A DNA stretch of 8,780 nucleotides from Bradyrhizobium sp. GTDB taxonomy: Bacteria; Pseudomonadota; Alphaproteobacteria; Rhizobiales; Xanthobacteraceae. The translations under genes and the position numbers were made by a program. The stretch covers positions 1 through 8,780 of the forward strand of contig JAQGKJ010000816.1 of assembly GCA_028290165.1 (NCBI GenBank), given 5' to 3'. The notes beneath the pieces were generated by a model that saw nothing but the letters and a program-made list of their open reading frames with translations, had not been told where the DNA came from and ran no database searches. Below, in pieces: positions 7,429 to 8,780 of the stretch (positions are counted from its first letter, which is position 1; each line of letters opens with the position of its first letter).

Positions 7429-7526
7429 TTGCGAGCCAACGGGTCGCGCGAATGCGCGCCCGATGACCGGCTCCGCGAAGCAATCCAAGACCAACGAAAG
7501 ACTGGATTGCTTCGCCTCGCTCGCAA
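7429..7526. repeat. 98-bp palindromic repeat with 7-bp terminal inverted repeats (Bradyrhizobium type)
   Basis: The element is bounded by TTGCGAG (7429-7435) and CTCGCAA (7520-7526), which are exact reverse complements. Inside are two hairpins. GGG-T-CGCGC / GCGCG-CCC (7441-7461) has one bulged T. GCGAAGCAATCCA (7475-7487) / TGGATTGCTTCGC (7503-7515) is a perfect 13-bp stem. From memory, this arrangement of GAGCCAACGGGTCGCGCG and GCGAAGCAATCCA is a dispersed intergenic repeat in Bradyrhizobium genomes. It begins 11 bp past the stop of the peroxiredoxin gene and may end that transcript. No transposase is encoded. Confidence 0.75.
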
Positions 7527-7536
7527 CCGCGAGCCG

Positions 7537-8196
7537 TCATTTCGGCTGCGGCACGATCCGGATGTAAGGCTTCGGCGATTTCCAGCCCTGCGGATAGATG
7601 GTCTTGGCCTCGTCGTCGGTGACTGAACCGGCGATGATGACGTCCTCGCCCTGTTTCCAGTCGGCGGGGGTTGCCACGCGCTGCTTCGCGGTCATCTGCA
7701 GCGAATCGATCGAGCGCAGGATTTCCTGGAAATTGCGGCCCGTCGTCATCGGGTAGACCATCACGAGTTTGATCTTTTTGTCCGGCCCAATCACGAAGAC
7801 ATTGCGGACCGTCTGGTTGTCGGCGGCGGTCCGCGTGGCGGGGTCGCCGGAGGTAGAGGCGGGCAGCATGTCGTACAATTTCGACACCTTGTAATCGGTA
7901 TCGCCGATCATTGGATAGTTCGGCGCCGCGCCCTGCGTCTCCTTGATGTCCTCGGACCATTTCGAGTGCTTGTCGACGGGATCAACGCTGAGTCCCATCA
8001 GCTTGACGCCGCGTCTGTCGAACTCGGGCTTCAGCTTCGCCAGCGCGCCGAGCTCGGTGGTGCAGACCGGGGTGAAATCCTTCGGGTGCGAGAACAGGAG
8101 CGCCCAGCCGTTGCCGATCCAGTCATGGAATTTGATTTTGCCCTCGGTGGTTTCAGCCTCGAAATCCGGGGCGACGGTGCCTATTTGGAGAGCCAT
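7537..8196 (-). CDS. 1-Cys peroxiredoxin (Prx6-type, AhpC/TSA family)
   Basis: A 219-residue cytosolic peroxidase that reduces hydrogen and organic peroxides. The active-site motif PxxxTxxC is HPKDFTPVCTTE, with Pro38, Thr42 and the peroxidatic Cys45. The supporting Arg is Arg131 in TVRNVFVIG. Cys45 is the only cysteine, so no intramolecular resolving Cys exists, as in the 1-Cys class. The long C-terminal part (residues 145-219, with VATPADWKQGEDVIIAGSVT and IYPQGWKSPKPYIRIVPQPK) is the extended dimerisation region typical of Prx6 proteins, and the length is normal. GAGG about seven bases before the ATG supports the start. It is a single gene with its own promoter (8243-8271) and is followed by the palindromic repeat. 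No OxyR-type site could be identified. Confidence 0.95.
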   Translation of the reverse strand: MALQIGTVAPDFEAETTEGKIKFHDWIGNGWALLFSHPKDFTPVCTTELGALAKLKPEFDRRGVKLMGLSVDPVDKHSKWSEDIKETQGAAPNYPMIGDTDYKVSKLYDMLPASTSGDPATRTAADNQTVRNVFVIGPDKKIKLVMVYPMTTGRNFQEILRSIDSLQMTAKQRVATPADWKQGEDVIIAGSVTDDEAKTIYPQGWKSPKPYIRIVPQPK

Positions 8197-8242
8197 GTTA
8201 CGACCTCATGTCATTCAAGTTGCAGGTGAATTTGCCTTTTGC

Positions 8243-8271
8243 AGTATAGGGGGCGAAAGCTCTTAAGTGAA
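8243..8271 (-). promoter_or_regulatory. sigma70-type promoter of the peroxiredoxin gene
   Basis: On the minus strand TTCACT (8266-8271) and TATACT (8243-8248) are separated by exactly 17 bases. The -10 matches 5/6 and the -35 matches 4/6. Transcription would start near 8236, giving a leader of about 40 nt with GAGG before the ATG at 8196. Confidence 0.6.
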
Positions 8272-8282
8272 CGGCCCGCAGG

Positions 8283-8303
8283 AAAAAGGGGAAATCCTTC
8301 CCC
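8283..8303 (-). terminator. intrinsic terminator on the minus strand, upstream of the peroxiredoxin promoter
   Basis: On the minus strand GGGGAA-GGAT-TTCCCC forms a perfect 6-bp stem with a four-base loop, followed at once by TTTTT (8283-8287). It lies before the peroxiredoxin promoter in the direction of that gene, so it would stop a transcript coming from 8304-8580 and insulate the gene. No convincing protein gene lies there. Confidence 0.55.
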
Positions 8304-8342
8304 GGAGGCTGGAACTCCTGGCATCTTCTTTCGATCCGCAGC

Positions 8343-8370
8343 GCCCCTGCGGCGAAATAACCACAGGGGC
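8343..8370. repeat. stem-loop in the peroxiredoxin upstream region
   Basis: GCCCCTGCGG (8343-8352) and CCACAGGGGC (8361-8370) pair over 10 positions with one mismatch, around an 8-base loop CGAAATAA. It lies 40 bases before the terminator on the minus strand. Together they could be the body and end of a small RNA, or this hairpin could be a binding site. The remainder of 8197-8580 holds the peroxiredoxin promoter and no convincing gene. Confidence 0.45.
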
Positions 8371-8580
8371 CGCAAATGTTCCCACCGCCCCGATATCGCC
8401 TTTTATGGCCGCCAACACGCACGGCCCCGGTTGCATCACCCGAACCATGATGGACCTCATAGCGACAAATCGGCAACCATCTAAAAAAGTCGCGATCCAG
8501 GTTTCGAATCATTAACCACTCGTTTACGCCCGCACCGACATGCTGGCCCAGAACAAGAAAATGAGAAAAGAAAAGTACCA

Positions 8581-8780
8581 ATGTCTGCCCCTACGCTTAA
8601 GTCACTCGAACCGGTCGGCGCGCTCGAACCATCGACGATTTCCTGCCGCGATACCGCCGCACAGGCCCTTGCCGTCGTGCGCGATGGCGTGATCACCGGC
8701 GAAGGCCCGACCACCAGGGGCCGGGTGCATTTTTCCCGCGAACTCGATGCCGATGACGCCGCCTGGTGCGCGCGCATCCT
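8581..8780 (+). CDS. unrecognised protein, N-terminal 66 residues (runs off the window)
   Basis: The ATG at 8581 opens a frame without a stop to the end of the window. It begins MSAPTLKSLEPVGALEPS, continues through SCRDTAAQALAVVRDGVITG and RGRVHFSRELDADDAAWCAR, and is cut at ARIL. The composition (Ala, Asp, Arg and Val with GC-rich third positions) is that of a real gene. There is no signal peptide or membrane segment in the visible part, so it is probably cytosolic. I do not recognise the family. The upstream sequence GAGAAAAGAAAAGTACCA contains only a weak purine-rich ribosome site. It diverges from the peroxiredoxin gene across 384 bp. Confidence 0.65.
   Translation, partial: MSAPTLKSLEPVGALEPSTISCRDTAAQALAVVRDGVITGEGPTTRGRVHFSRELDADDAAWCARI

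Noticed and set aside
7406..7960. 184-aa minus-strand ORF overlapping the peroxiredoxin gene
   Set aside because: Shifted frame of the peroxiredoxin gene that runs through the palindromic repeat; Arg/Asp-rich with no recognisable domain.
8198..8581. Minus-strand ORFs (127 aa and 65 aa) upstream of the peroxiredoxin gene
   Set aside because: No ribosome site or family resemblance, and they contain a T-tailed hairpin and the peroxiredoxin promoter.

Overview
The window looks like chromosomal DNA from a GC-rich alphaproteobacterium, most likely Bradyrhizobium or a close relative in the Nitrobacteraceae. The evidence is the high GC3, the TRAP and DMT protein types, a lysine/alanine-rich H1-like protein, and a palindromic repeat containing the GCGAAGCAATCCA / TGGATTGCTTCGC arms familiar from Bradyrhizobium genomes. 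The genus is an inference from recall, not from a search.

Layout. 1-740: a tRNA-Arg(TCG) gene on the minus strand, a 50-residue charged helical protein on the minus strand, and a non-coding stretch with three 12-base tandem units and a GTTC-N7-GTTC motif of the alphaproteobacterial LexA (SOS) type. 740-4589: a minus-strand TRAP transporter operon in the order binding protein 2, binding protein 1, small permease (DctQ), large permease (DctM). The first gene carries an internal stop and a one-base frameshift. The last has an internal deletion of roughly 60 codons that also shifts the frame. The middle two genes look intact. As written, the sequence cannot encode a complete transporter. 4806-5075 (minus) and 5309-5755 (plus): two divergent genes for small exported proteins, one His-rich and one with a ClpP-like Ser/His signature. 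5882-6754: a plus-strand EamA/DMT permease. It converges on a minus-strand histone-H1-like gene (6840-7097), with a symmetrical hairpin terminator between them. 7098-7536: no convincing gene, but a candidate promoter with a duplicated 11-base motif and a 98-bp repeat with terminal inverted repeats. 7537-8196: a minus-strand 1-Cys peroxiredoxin with a good sigma70-type promoter. Upstream of that promoter lie two hairpins, one terminator-like. 8581 onward: the start of an unrecognised plus-strand gene that runs off the window.

How the genes relate. Only the four TRAP genes form a clear operon. The other genes are single units with housekeeping or stress roles (nucleoid protein, peroxide reduction, export). 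I see no new defence, mobile or biosynthetic system. The most informative signals are the doubly damaged TRAP operon, the SOS-like box with no obvious target, the possible small RNA upstream of the peroxiredoxin gene, and the duplicated motif at the H1-like promoter. The TRAP lesions could be real decay or sequence error, and that should be settled first.
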